A stretch of 32,442 bases of DNA from Scedosporium boydii (GCA_002221725.1 NJFT01000336.1:1-32442), one strand, 5' to 3'. Positions 11,701 to 24,015 are shown, counted from the stretch's first letter. A program made the numbers and translations. The notes: generated by a model from the sequence alone, not told the origin.

Positions 11701-14700
11701 GTGGTAGCGTGAATACAAAATTCGTTCCTTTAACCCTCGTCGGCCCATCCTTCGTACGAAGTGGTAAGCCAGCGCAGATTGTAAGTTGAGAAGGATCGGC
11801 GAGGCCCACCGTCATCTCGACGGGGTTCACGAGCAAAGAGAATATGGGGGATCCACTCTCAAATTCGCCTGTCATCAGGCGAGCTGAGAGAAAACCACCT
11901 GTGATCGAAAAGGAGGGCCCAAGCTCTGCCGAGGCCGGCCTCTCTTACGATGTGAAGAAAAAAAAAACGGTCCTGTACCTTCCGAAACGCCGGGTTTGCA
12001 CCAAATCCAATGTAGATGTTGTAAGGTTGTGTAAGAATGACAATGACTGATTGCCCAATGTTGGCGTGATGCTTGTCGAACATCCTGGCGATTTTCCCTC
12101 GCTCTCTTCCGGCCGTCTCGGCTCGCTCCTGCAAATTCATGCTTTCTTGTTTGGGACTTGGTGGTTGAGGAAGAGCTGGGAGAAGTTTCCAGTTTTTTCC
12201 CGTTTCGGCACCCGCTCGTAAAAGTTCCAGAAGGACGGTAAATGACGAAACAATTTCGACCTGCGGCTTTGGTTTCGTAATTTTGGGACTGCAGTAATAT
12301 GCCGTGTCCGAAATGGTTCCTCACGGCGCCGGAAAACCCATGGTCGCGGTGTCCGCGGTCTGGATCTCTTTTTATGCGTAACCGTGACGACTGACCGATG
12401 CAGTTGCCCGCACCGTTTTCCACACTGTCCCAAGGATGATGCAAGAAGTCGAGACGAAATCGACAACTCTGGACAAGAGACGCGGGAATTGGATCGCTCT
12501 ACAGGCTAAAAGTGGTGGTCTTGTTTCGCTTGATCATGCTCTCCCACGCCGGTGCCAGCGGTTTCGGTGGTTGGCAGTCACCTAGAATATTTCCGTCAGT
12601 ACCAATGCTCGGACACACGAGGTCACAAGAAATGGCCAAGCAATGGCCAAGTCGGTAAATAGCTGTGGTCCCTCCCCACCCCGTTAAAGAAAAGGCAGAG
12701 TGGGTGGTGGGGCTTCGATTGATAGTGGCATTTGGGGGAACCGCGAAGGAGCCGGAGTGAGACGGGGGTTAACGAAAAAAGCAAGGATTCGCGAGATCCC
12801 ACCACCGACTGAGTGGTTATGTCGAAAGTGGTGGTGGGGGGGCCAAAAGGGGGGAAGGGGAAGGATTAGGGAGGGGACCATCGAAGTTGGGTGGAGGACT
12901 CGAGTCAACTTACCGCAAACCCTGTCACCCCTACAACAGACAAGCAGTCAGCACCTTCGACCATACGAAGTAGTTTCGGTCCTCAACACCTTGGCAAATG
13001 GCAAGAGAAGATGGGCAAGAACGTACCAATATTCCCAATGCACCACGTTCGGAGGGCATGGCCTTTCAGTCTTCCGGTAGTTTGGGCACCAAGCATGTAC
13101 GATGTGCTTGATGTGGCCGCACTTAAGCTCGCGCTGTTTAGGGACGAAACCTGCATTAGATGGAGACTCATCTGACAAGACTGTGTCTGTGGTGCAGTAC
13201 CTGTATGTAGTCACACATTATTGTGTAATGGTTGAAGACGGGTGAGAGCAAGTGAGTGAGGGGAGCGTGAGAGGTGGGATCCCGCTTTGAGAAGGAAGGG
13301 GTTTCGAGAAGGATGGCGAGGAGAGGTGGTGTAAGAGAGGTGGGTGTTGCTGTCGATTTCAAGGCCAGAGAAGTTCGGCAGGACCACAAACGAAGGACGT
13401 GGGGTCAGCACTAGAAGAGGTGGTGAAAGAACGGCGAGTTCAACAAATAGAACCTGAGGTTTGTTCGAGGGAGTAGCAGTTGTAGTAGTGTGAGAAGAAA
13501 AGTTTAGAAAAGGTAAACGATCGTAATCTGAATCCTATGTCTGTCCGCAGTCCAGGAGTTGGGCAAGCCAAGTCGGAGGTGGGAGAGGAAGTGTATTTAA
13601 GCTTCTAGCAAGTTGAGCAGCCAGAGAATCCACGGTCCAGACAAGAAGAGTGAGTACCTTGACGGGCAGAGCCGAATTTGACCAGGCACCTCGAAGGGGG
13701 TTATGTACAAGAAGTACACAGAGAACACTTCGAAGAAATGGAGCTTTATGGAGCAGTAGCAGTAGTGTACGTACATGCACCGATCTCTCATGGGTATCGA
13801 TCGGTATCATGGATATTTTGCCTAACCCACAAGAACAAAAACCCCGAGTAGTACGTACGATGGGTGACCTGGGGTTTGATTGATGCATCAAACACCCGTC
13901 TGCTGTTGTGATCCGGGGTGTGGTGTGCCAACTGGGCAATGGATCATGGGTCTGCTCTCACTTGTGTCCCCGCCCTGGGCTGGCCAGGCGAGACCTCGAG
14001 CTCTTCCTCCAGTACGTACATCACTACTTTGTACACTACTCCGTACGCATATGTTCGCTGCACTCCTTCGAAGGTGCCAAGGAACCCTTGTTTGGGGCGG
14101 GTATCCTTGCTGCAGCCAGCGGAGCCTGCGTTTCTGAGAATCAACTGCCGCTAGCGACCAAATGGAATCACTGCCTGGCAGTGTACAAGTACTTTACTTG
14201 CAATTGAAGACGAGTGGGTGTGGCATCATGGTGTAGCTTCGGTTATTACAGCGGGGACCCACGTGTATCACGCTACGGTAGCACTGCGCTTTGTCATAAT
14301 ACTGCAACTTGGACACAACTTCAATTGAATTGACGCATTTGATCCATTGCTTCGGAAGGCGTTTGGGTCTGTGGTGTGGGCGTATGAGCTAGGCGTACTT
14401 TCGAAGGCCTAAAGCTAATAACACAGAAGCATCAACCCGTCGTGTACGTAGTCTAGGTGTATGTAGTGTACGAGGTATGCATCAATGAACTTGCAGCACA
14501 GGCTTGCAGCTAGGCGAAGTGGCAGTCACAATCTCGTGGGATTTGGGGGGAAGGCAAGTGGAAGGGAGGGCCTAGAGGGAAGACTATTCGACAGTCTCAC
14601 AGCCAGGCTGCACCCAGTCTCTTATCCGCCAATATTGATCAACATGCTGGAAACTTGTGCTGTTGGCAACAGGGACTCCAGGGAGTTGCTTTGGCGTGTG

Positions 14701-17700
14701 TGACAACTTCTTCCTTGTACATTGATCCTGCATTTTGTGCTCCTCGCATGTTTTTTTGCTCATTGTCCTGGTCGGTGGTGCCGGCCCGAAGAAAGGAAGG
14801 GAAGGAAGCGGCCAACTAGTCCCGGGATTTGAGAAGGCAAGAAGTGCAACACGAAAAAAGACCCAACGGGTCAACAACGCCTTCTTCCTTCGTTAGCGGC
14901 CCAGTCGCAATTACCTCGACCTCTTATCGCCTCCACCTCTATCCGAGGGATTGGGCAGGAGCACCTCAACGATGATTGAACTTTCTATGAATTTCTACTT
15001 GTACCCCGGTGTGAAAAAACTGGGCTTCAGACATCTGCAAAGTACCAACATTGAAGAGTACAATTGTATTGCGCAACGACAATTGGGTTAATTATACATC
15101 AATTCAAATCAACGGTTTGCGGTTCACGTTTGTTACAGTCGTTGTTAGTGAGGCAAAGAAACGACCCACTTGAGCAGCGAGTCCATGAGCTCACCCCCTG
15201 ACTCAGTTACGGGAGAGACCGAGAGTCACTCGTCGGAAGATCTCGACATGCCCGTGAGGAGACCATGAGTATAGATGCGATCAGGATATCCGATCTCTCA
15301 AGGTGTTTTGGACCGTTATTTGGAACAATTCGGAAAAAGGCACCCCCTTGCCAAAGGAGGCAGTATCGCCGAGTCCACAGCTCACAGTGGGCATGACTTG
15401 GAAGCTATTCGCCGACGCTTATGGACGAGAGTGTCCTGTGCTCTGTCCTAAGCAATCTCCTTGCACCAGCCCCTCTAACCACAAAATTCGAAGCTCCAAA
15501 ATCAGTACCGAATGGGCCTTCTCACTGGCATCACCCCAACCCAAACTCGCTGTTTTAGTGGGGCAGTTTGGTGGTTCAACGTTTGGAGCAAGCTCAGTGC
15601 TCACTGAAGAATGGAAGCTTTGGGCCCTGCGGGCCCCCCTTTGATACGACCCGAACATCAATGCTTGCATGAGCTTCACCGGTCTCGCTAAGAAGACGAA
15701 CCAAGCAATTGTGGAGGTAGGTACCGAATGATGGTTGATGAGAGCAGTCCAGGTCCCTGGGTTTTTGGGAGCTGGGCACTCTGATTGATCACTGATGTTT
15801 CAATTCGAACAAGCCTGGCCCTGTGGTGGAGCGTACTTCGTAATTGCCCCGAGGCCCGAAGTATTAGAACCAGAGGAAACAGTGTTGGAGGCTTGCAGGG
15901 GCTCTTCTTCGTCGTGATGACCCAGTTCAGAACAAGGTACAGGGCGTACAGAATACCACAGAGGCCAGCCAGGCATTATTAGCATAGAGTCATGGACACT
16001 CACTCGACACGCACCTTGCAACCTTGAACCTTTCCATGCCCCTTCTCTCATTCCGCCGGTGGGGCAGCCCCAGTTCTTCTTTCGGAATAGCGGAGCAGCG
16101 AGTCTATCAGTGGAGCAGCAGTCTCGCGAGAAGTATTGGGAGATGTTTCACAGGCTTCGAGAAAACGCCTTGGGTCAGATATTGACCGGGGGTGAAATGC
16201 TAAGTACGAAGTACACTACTCACTACTCAGCACTAGTGGCTGAACGTAGATCCCTTCACTTCGTGCGCATAACGCTTCTTCATCCTTTAGCTCCTCCGAG
16301 GCAACTTGCCTCAAGCTGGATTAGGTTTGGATTCGGGATCAGCGTGCTGGGCGGTGGATGAAGAGAGCAGTTTATAAATGATAGGCTGCGGTGTACTCAC
16401 CAGAGAACGTACAATGTCGGTATAAGATCTCCAAAGAGCAATGATTATCTGCGGGTACAGCATACGATCATGGTCTCCTCTTGATCGAATAAGTGCAATC
16501 GATATACCTCGAAGAAGAGAAGGTATTCGTACTCACCTGGTGTCGGGCAAGGACCTCATCCGCCTTGCCTCTACGAAGTACCTATTTAATGAGGAGAGAG
16601 TGGTTAGTTGATATTCAGTCGTTTTAGCCGTGCTCTTGATGTCTACCATGTTTGCCACTTGGAAATGCGAATAGGCTTGATGCTCGCCCTCCACCTCGCT
16701 CTTCCTCTGCTGTCCCTGACAACGTCTACGTCTGTCCTGTGCCGGTCTGCACCCCACGGATATTTACCGGGGCTGCAGCTCAATGAGAAAGTGCCAGCCA
16801 GCAAGAATTCAAGAAATGCTCCCACATGACCCCGGTCTGCATCCAAGAGGTCATGCATTTTTGGTCCGCAGCGAATGGGAGACTTAATTCTCCCCCGGCC
16901 CGTAGGTGTCATTCGCGTGGCAAGGGCTGGTTGTCTGTGTTCACATTGCCTTTTGCGGTAGCACCCCCCCTGGAACCATATCAACTCTCGACTCTCACTC
17001 GCGAACACAGTTGCGACATCTATTGCAAATGGGGAAATCCCTGTTATTTTATTCCATTTATTTGTCTTTTTTTGGTGGTCTTCAATACTCAGGCCAACAA
17101 GTGGAATGACTGCCCGAGCCCGATATCCGGGGTACAGTACATCACTGGGGGGGTCCATTGGCTTGAAAACGAAGTAGACGTCGGAAGAGTTCGTGATGCA
17201 CCATGGCTCTCGCCTCTTGGCGTTGTACTTCGATGCTTCTCCGCAGAGATCTACCTCGCAGGGAAATGATCGAACTGGCAACCGACGTTGCAGACAAGAA
17301 AGGCAACAAGGGCCAATATTTCGCGTATACGAGATTCCATAGCCATTTTATTTACTCGACGCCGGTTGAGCTCGAATCACCAGGGCCTGAGCTGCAAACA
17401 TTCTGTGCCCGACTGGAGTTGCCAAGAAGACTAGTGACCGTTTTAACACAACGGCTTCGCCGGGCGCTTTACAGCCAACCTTTTCCAATTTATTGGAATT
17501 CGGGGAAATTTTGCATTGCTCCTTGTTTCCTTTTCATTCCAGACAGTACCAGCAACACGCGCTATTAATATGATAATATCTCTAGTTACTTTCCATCGAG
17601 CCGGGCAGCAAGACTTAGACAGTTGCTAGGTATATTCTGCCTTCTTTTGTACCTAGAGCTCCAACTTGGTTCCGCTCTAAACCAGGCGCATGGAGATATT

Positions 17701-20700
17701 TCGCCGCGTGGAATCCCATCTCAAACACAATTTACCAGAGAATGAACTGTTTTAACCAAGCATCCAGACACTTCTTTACATCTCCGTTCAACCACTTGTC
17801 CGAGGGCAGGTACGCATGGCACCACTTTAATCACCGACATTGGCTAGGCAAGGTAGCCGTCTCTTGGTTGAGCCACTTGGCCTCTGTCTCATGTAGACTC
17901 GGATGTCCATGAAGACGCGTCGTCCGAAATGATGGAGCGTATCTGATCAGCATAATGGGAAGAACATTATTGATCAACTCCATATTCCTGCGTTTCGACA
18001 CCACGTTAGACAGGCATGATAAGTATGAGCTCGCCCCGTAGGGTCGCTGGCCTTGGAACTAGAACAAGTTGAGGGGTTCTTTCGGTTGATATGAAGCGAA
18101 ACGGCCCGAGAGAATGAATGGTCTGTGCCGGGCCGGTCCGATGGAGTCCTGCTCCTGCAAGTCAACACCATCAACTTATGGGTAGAATAGTCGGAGAGTC
18201 ATTCAGATATACTTCACCCCCAGCAAAAAACTGGCAGCAGGCAAGGCTCACAAGAGGACCAAGCCAACGCCTCTTCTACTTATAGACGCAAGGCAGGTAG
18301 TCTACAAAGTTATCAACCCATTCCACCTGCCACCTCATCGCCCGTCAATGTACTCGAACTAACCAGATCCATGAGACATGAATAGAGTCCCGTCCATCCC
18401 GCTCGTAAGTCTGGCATTCTGGTCAACCTAGGCCCAGGCTAGTCTCGAACTGGAAACTGCTTCAACAAAGAGCAGACCGATGAGGCAGCAATGTGTCCCA
18501 AAGCGGCCAGTGACGCATGCCGCCCCTGAACTGCACTAGTCGCCTTGAAGAAGACCACACCAGACGTCCAATTGTGTCAGGCAAGAGGCTTCCAGCACCA
18601 CGGATTTGGGTGATGAAGACGCGAGATCCGCAGAGGACTATACGTGGCGGAACATCAACCCACAATCCACCATGGCTGGTTTAGGTCGCTTACCCGCGGG
18701 TACCCAATATGATGGATCAAAATGAACAGGGCAAGATGTGCCAGTCGCTGGGGTGGGAACGCATGTATTACGTTCCCCAAAAGTCTGCCTACTATACCAA
18801 ACGGTCGACGTACAGCATAAAGGAACGACGTAACATGGGGTGGTTCTCGAACTCCGGAGGTTTCTCTACGCAGGAAATGGGGGGACGTGGATAAGCTCCA
18901 TCATGGCACCTTCGGGGAGTGAGACTAGTTTTCAGCTTCCCGATCGGTGTGACCGCGCTACGGAAGGTTAGCGGTTTTGCCGCACCGTGTCTGTGATCTC
19001 CAGACTCTGGATCTCCGTGTCTGGCGTGCATGGCGTCAATGGATCGCTAAACGTTTGACGCAGGCGGCGCCGAAAGTGGTCTAGACTGTTTTAGGCTGAC
19101 CAGAGGATGGGGGAGGGGAGGACAACCTGGGCCTGTCAATCCTAACCGTTGAGGGCGAAGCGAAAGGGGTCTGGCCCTTTAGTCCCCTCTGGGTAAGGCG
19201 AGTAAGGGATGAGATTTCTTCCTCGAAAATGGGAATGGGGGGGATGGCTTCTGGCATGGAATCGTTGAATCCTTCCCAATGCAAAGAGCTCGAGGGGGTG
19301 AGAAGCTCCCTAGGACGGTAGCCTCGGAGACGTCGAATATGTAACCGAAGCCCCAACCAAGACCCTTTTGATAATGCATACTGGGAAAGAGCTTCTCTCT
19401 TGCCAATTACAACTAATGTAAATGTGGATGTGGCATGCAGAGAGCATTTTCAAAAGGCCGTTTGCATTGTAGGTACTGCTACCGAGTAATTCTAGTGCCA
19501 TCGTGCATGCAGCTTTGTGAAAGGTGGACAGAAAAGACTGGGGGAGACTCCTCCGTGATGATCCCATTATTATGCGTAGTGAGCATCAATACGAATCCAA
19601 GCGCTTAGCGATGATGAGAAATTTCAACGCTAACTTTTCTAATAATCCTCGGATTCAGCATCATCGTACTGGTGCCCAATGACGTGCGCAACTCTACCTT
19701 TGCAAGCGTTACCGAATATGTGGTTTGTCGTGATGCAGGCAGATGGAAAGGGCAAGAGGGAACTGCCTAAAGCACTGAAAGTACGTACGCAAACATCGAA
19801 CGAGGCGTTGATGTGCAGGCGGGTAATCTTCATCGGTAGGATATGGTTGGACGCCACCGTAGCGCAAAAGGAACACCTTGGACATGGGTGTCTCGACTTT
19901 TTGTGAAAACGCTGGGAGGAAGATCGAGTGTCTTGGCAAGAACTGGAGTTGTGATTAGGTGTGATACGAGTCCAGTGATGAACCTTGACGCAGCCAACTA
20001 GTGATCCGTTTCCTGAAGCGTTCAATTTACGAAGCTCATGGCACATAATCACCAGGGATTCGATGATGGTGGGAGTGTGGACAGGCTAGCCCACCAAGTG
20101 CAATGCATTTGGGCTCGCTTACACTGCTTCTGGTGCCTAAACCCAGAGAAGTGCCTTTTCTCTGCTGGTCCTTGGGGTAGTACTTGGCAATAGTTACGGC
20201 CAAATTTCGATCTGGAACAGCCCTAGGACTCTATGAGAAAGGAAGGAGGAAAAAAACTCGCGAGGGCTTACCCTTTAGATTCTTCATGGGTTGCGTCAGG
20301 GGTGGACAGTGAAGGGCATTGATGTCCGGGATGAAGGGGCCCTTCAAGGCTCCAAGCGGGCCGAGATTGGAACTGCGGGGAAGAACTCCAGGATGCTACG
20401 CTAACCATCTTCTGTTAATAGGACACGATAGTGCATCCTCTTCTCTCAAGACGTACTCCCTTGCGCCACAAGGACGTGAAGTATGCTTTCCATAGCATAT
20501 CCTACCTCCTCGCTTGTTATTCTTATTCCTGGTCACCGGTGCGGAGTCCATTTCATCCGGCTTGTGCCTCTTGTTGTGTGGTGGTTGAGAGAAGCTTGTT
20601 TGGGATGCACAAGAAGTCTGACGGCGTTTGACAGCCCTGCCAACATGGCCGTTGAGCGAGACAAAGGACCGGTGGAGCGGGAATTGCTTTTTCTATTTCC

Positions 20701-20970
20701 CAACAACCCCCGCTCCCGGAACGTTTCTGCCGCTGTGCATCTGCTAGGAAGACTTTTTTCGGTGGTTGGCTGTTCTGTCGGAGCACTGAGCCCTGTCTGT
20801 TGGACCATTCATGCATCCGGGAATAAAGGAGTTATATCCGGTAATGGTGGCACTCGGTGAGAATAGGGGCTGGTTTTGGGGGAGGACGATGCCAAGGCTG
20901 TCGAAACGGAAAGTATGCGGTAGTCGCACAGGGGGATCCGATCTAGTGTTTAGCGGGAGAGGTCGTGAGC

Positions 20971-21016
20971 CTGAGCCTGGTCTGGAACGCGGGCCAGACC
21001 CAGACACAGGCTTGAG
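20971..21016. repeat. Imperfect hairpin upstream of the bZIP gene
   Basis: Inner arms GTCTGG and CCAGAC, and outer arms close to GAGCCTG and CAGGCTTGAG, can pair around an AACGCGGG loop with a seven-base bulge on the right side. It lies about 450 bases before the ATG of the regulator. Whether it is transcribed is unknown. Confidence 0.5.
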
Positions 21017-21196
21017 GTAATAGTTGCAGATGCTGAGAGGAGATGTTCGCATCTCTCATGACGGCTTCACAAAGAGGAGATGACGAGTCTTAGACGACGC
21101 GGAGAGAGAGCTCTTAGAAATGGTTTGCAAGGACAAATGGGCAGGACTGGAGTTTAAAGTCGAGTCCGGCCCACGGAGTTAGACGCTGGACAAGGA

Positions 21197-21220
21197 GGGA
21201 ATAAGGGAATAAGGGAATAC
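21197..21220. repeat. GGGAATAA short tandem repeat
   Basis: Two copies of GGGAATAA plus a third ending in C. It is not the fungal telomere repeat TTAGGG. No function is inferred. Confidence 0.8.
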
Positions 21221-21465
21221 AGGGCTTATGTCCGACGGATCCATTAGGGAAAGAACAAATTGAAACTCTGAAGCCTCAGAAATATCGCCAACTGGAATTA
21301 GTAATCTTCGCTTGCTGTCTTTTTCGACAAGCAAAAACTGATTTCAACATCACAATTTGAAGTTGAAGGCAAGTGACGAAAGTCGTCGAAGAATACGGAT
21401 ACAAAGTAAACCATAAAATATTAGGCCAAAGGGAAAGAAAGAAAGGAAAAAAAAAATACCGAACA

Positions 21466-22541
21466 ATGGATGAGATCATTGACGGAAACCAAGGATCGAT
21501 TATCCTCACGCAATACGCGCCACCAGACCTGCGTGATGCCAGTGACGATTGGACAGGCATCACCAGCAAGGCTGAGAGGAAAAGGAGACAGAACCGTCTG
21601 AACCAGAGAGCCCATCGTTAGTATTTGACCATCCCATTTTGCAGAGTCAACAGCACGGCGTCATCCTTCCCTTTTCTTTCCGATGTGGAAATTAACCAAC
21701 CCCGCAATATGCAGGTCGGCGGAAGAATGCACAAGCCCGGACCGGAGCAAACCCCGGAACGGACCCGGAAGCCATCAACTCACCCACGCCTGTCTCTCCG
21801 GCTCCGACGGCCACCCCGGTTAAAGATCTCAGTCTATCCCCACAGAACCGCTCCAGCATCCCCGCCGAATGGGAAAAGCAACACGAAAGCCTCCAGATCC
21901 TAACCAACCCGCACACCAAGGAACACATCCGCAAGTTCCTCCGCGAGGTCTACTCGTATCACGCCCTCCACTCGCCCGACATCGGCCACCTCCCCAACCT
22001 CATCCGCCTCAACCTCATGGACGCCCTAGCCCGTAACGCCATCCGCATAGGCTTCGATCCGCAGGGCCTCTGCCAGGACGAACTCATCTCCCCCCTCAAC
22101 GTCCGCGGCCCCTTACTATTATCCGACGGTTCCTCGCCCTCTTCCTCACAAATCATCACGCTGAAATGGCGCGACGAAACGAAAAAGTCCCAAGGTTGTC
22201 CCGAGAGCTTAGCCCCTACGCTTTTGCAGCGCATGGTGCTGCATCACCCCTGGATAGACCTGTTCCCGTTCCCGACGTTTAGGGATAACATGCTGGCGGC
22301 GATACAGCTGGGCGTGTTGGACGACGACGAGCTTTGTGTGGATCTGATCGAGTTTGCCGGGGGCGCGGACGGGAGTGAGCCTGCGTTGATTGTTTGGGGC
22401 GAGGCGTGGGATTGGAGGAGTTGGGAGGTCACGGCGGGGTTTTTGAGGAAGTGGGGATGGTTGGCCAAGGGGTGCGAGGAGATGGTTGTTGCGACGAATT
22501 ATTGGAGGGAGAAGAGGGGGGAGAAGAGGATTGTGTTTTGA
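21466..22541 (+). CDS. bZIP-type transcription regulator with DUF3425 domain (two exons)
   Basis: Exons are 21466-21616 and 21715-22541, with a 98-nt GT..AG intron that splits the codon of Arg51. The joined frame gives 325 aa. The ATG sits in a good context (GAACAATGG) and is the first ATG of its frame. Residues 35-59 form a bZIP basic region with the N-x7-R signature (Asn43, Arg51): RKRRQNRLNQRAH followed by RRRKNAQAR. No leucine heptads follow; a Pro/Ser/Thr linker comes instead. The C-terminal half (about 215-325), with LLQRMVLHHPWIDLFPFP and WEVTAGFLRKWGWL, is the DUF3425 domain common in fungal regulators. A nuclear DNA-binding role is inferred from the family. The gene is convergent with the alcohol dehydrogenase, 302 bases away, so it is a plausible but unproven local regulator. 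Confidence 0.92.
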
Positions 22542-22843
22542 TAGGAGATAGAGAAAGGGATGTCTCACGTTCACTGTTTCTAGGGCAGCCGTCACCATTG
22601 TGATGATGCAAGCGATGTGGCCGAGACCAGTTGCGAATTTGTGAATCTTGACACACGAGATGTCTGCGGGTAGGGAATATATCAACAAGCAATTCTGCAT
22701 TTTCATCTCAACTCTACCATCTCATTTCTAGGTTCCCAAAACCAAATTCTTCAAATTTCAAATCTATTCAAAGCATCATAAAACTCCTCATCCCATCATT
22801 CAGCATCAAGCCAAAAACATCTACCCCTCTAAGAATAAACAGC
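22542..22843. other. Convergent 3' intergenic spacer
   Basis: 302 bases between the stop codons of the bZIP gene and the alcohol dehydrogenase gene. It is A/T-richer than the flanking coding DNA and presumably holds both 3' untranslated regions. No further gene is seen. Confidence 0.8.
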
Positions 22844-24015
22844 TCACAAGTTCCCCAACTTAGCATGCCTCTCGTTCACCAGCACATACCTATACCTCGC
22901 CTTACCCTCCGTCATATCAATAACCGCCTGATTAGCATCCTTGAGCGGCCGGAGCTGCACCCACGGCTTGACATTGTTCTTAGCCGCAAAGTCGAGCATC
23001 TCCTGGATCTCCCCAGGGGGGCCGATGAGGCTGCCGCCAACCTTGATACCGCTGCCGATGAGAGTGAAAGCGTTGATGGGGGGTAGGTTACCGCCATCGG
23101 GAGCGCCGACCTGGATGAACGTGCCACCGACCCTGAGGAGCTTGAGGTAGTCGGAGAGCGGCATGTCGGCGCTCGAAACTGTCGAGACGATGAGGTCCAA
23201 AGTCCGCGCGTTCTTCTTAGCCCAACCTTCTTCGTCGGCCGTAGCGATGTAAGCGTCTGCGCCTAGAGCGAGCACCTCCTCCCTCTTACTCGCCCTCCGC
23301 GAGATGCCCACAACCCTATCAGCGCCAAGGGCCTTGGCGAAAAGAACGCCAAAGTGACCCAGACCACCCACGCCAACGATGCCGACCTTTTTCCCAGGGC
23401 CGCAACCATTCTGCCTCAGAGGCGAGAACACAGTGATACCGCCACAGAGCATAGGCGCCGCGAGCTCCGAAGGCAGGGAATCGGGGATCTTGAGCACGAA
23501 GTGCCCGTTCGTCCGGTTATAGTCCGAATAACCGCCGTACGACTTGCCCTCGCCGTTGGGGTAGACGGAGCCGTACGTGTTCACATAAGCGCGCGAGCAG
23601 TGGTTCTCTTGGCCGACATTGCACTCGGGGCAGTCGGGCTGCATGCAACTGCGGGCTTGAGCGCCTACGCCGACGCGGTCGCCGACCTTGATGTGTTTGA
23701 CGTTTTTGCCGACGCGGACTGCTTTTCCGACGATTTCGTGGCCGACGCAGCAGGCTGTTGTTTAACAGTGTTAGTCTCGGGGGTTCTTTTCTCTATGTGG
23801 GAGAAGTGGCGGGGAGACAGGAACTTACGGTAGGGGGTTTCGCCCCAGCCAGAGCGGAGAGTGTGGAGATCGGAGCCGCAGATACCGCAGTGGGTGATTT
23901 GGATGTCGACGTCGTCTTCCGTCCAGACCTTGGGTTCGAACTCTCCCCACTCCATCTTTCCGTTGATGGCGTCGGGGGTGCGGCCGAGCCAACCCTCAAA
24001 CTTGTAGTCTGTCAT
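22844..24015 (-). CDS. NADP-type zinc alcohol dehydrogenase, ADH6/cinnamyl alcohol dehydrogenase family (two exons)
   Basis: Exons are 24015-23829 and 23754-22844, with a 74-nt intron (GTAAGT..CAACAG). The product is 365 aa, the usual length for this family. The catalytic zinc site is visible as Cys43 in HCGICGSD, His68-Glu69 in GHEIVG, and Cys166 in MLCGGIT. A structural zinc loop with Cys99, 104, 107 and 115 follows. The Rossmann motif GVGGLG is at 190-195, and the downstream SRRASKREE stretch fits NADP(H) preference (family knowledge). The family interconverts aldehydes and alcohols in the cytosol, often favouring aldehyde reduction. The start was set at the first ATG; the frame is open a little further upstream without another ATG. 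The substrate is unknown. It could be housekeeping aldehyde detoxification or a tailoring step for a neighbouring pathway. Confidence 0.95.

Larger units (their letters stand above)
6486..14500. other. Gene-free tract, part 2
   Basis: Open frames up to about 200 codons occur (for example minus 7404-8018 and 11875-12444). Their translations are rich in His, Arg, Ser and Cys in a way that suggests chance frames, and I recognise no domain. The tract contains A/G-rich runs (about 9670-9694), a (GACATTC)3 repeat and many copies of TACGAAGTAC, TACTCCGTAC and GTACGTAC. It could carry non-coding transcripts or long regulatory sequence, but nothing in it proves either. Confidence 0.65.
14501..21465. 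other. Gene-free tract, part 3 (upstream of the bZIP gene)
   Basis: No supported gene. The largest open frames (minus 16643-17281 at 212 codons; plus 16826-17269) overlap antisense and look like chance. Three ATG-started frames with good contexts were considered and set aside. The last several hundred bases must include the promoter and leader of the DUF3425 regulator. A compound hairpin at 20971-21016 and a GGGAATAA repeat at 21197-21220 lie in this part. Confidence 0.65.

Noticed and set aside
11875..12444. 189-codon open frame on the minus strand
   Set aside because: Rich in His, Arg, Ser and Gln with no conserved pattern; no supporting splice structure.
13880..14207. All three plus frames and one minus frame open for over 200 bases
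   Set aside because: A local lack of stop codons from GC- and pyrimidine-rich sequence; no translation shows a domain.
16643..17281. 212-codon open frame on the minus strand, antisense to a 147-codon plus frame
   Set aside because: Neither shows a domain, signal peptide or family-like pattern, and antisense overlap of two chance frames is common in this composition.
17203..17568. 121-codon plus frame with a GCACCATGG start context
   Set aside because: Best start context in the gene-free tract, but no domain, no homologue I recognise and no nearby gene logic; RNA evidence would be needed.
20646..20860. Plus frame beginning CCAACATGGCC (about 71 codons)
   Set aside because: Good initiation context only; short, no domain and no usable splice extension.
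23354..23833. 159-codon plus frame opposite the alcohol dehydrogenase
   Set aside because: Antisense shadow of a clearly identified gene, and it runs across that gene's intron.
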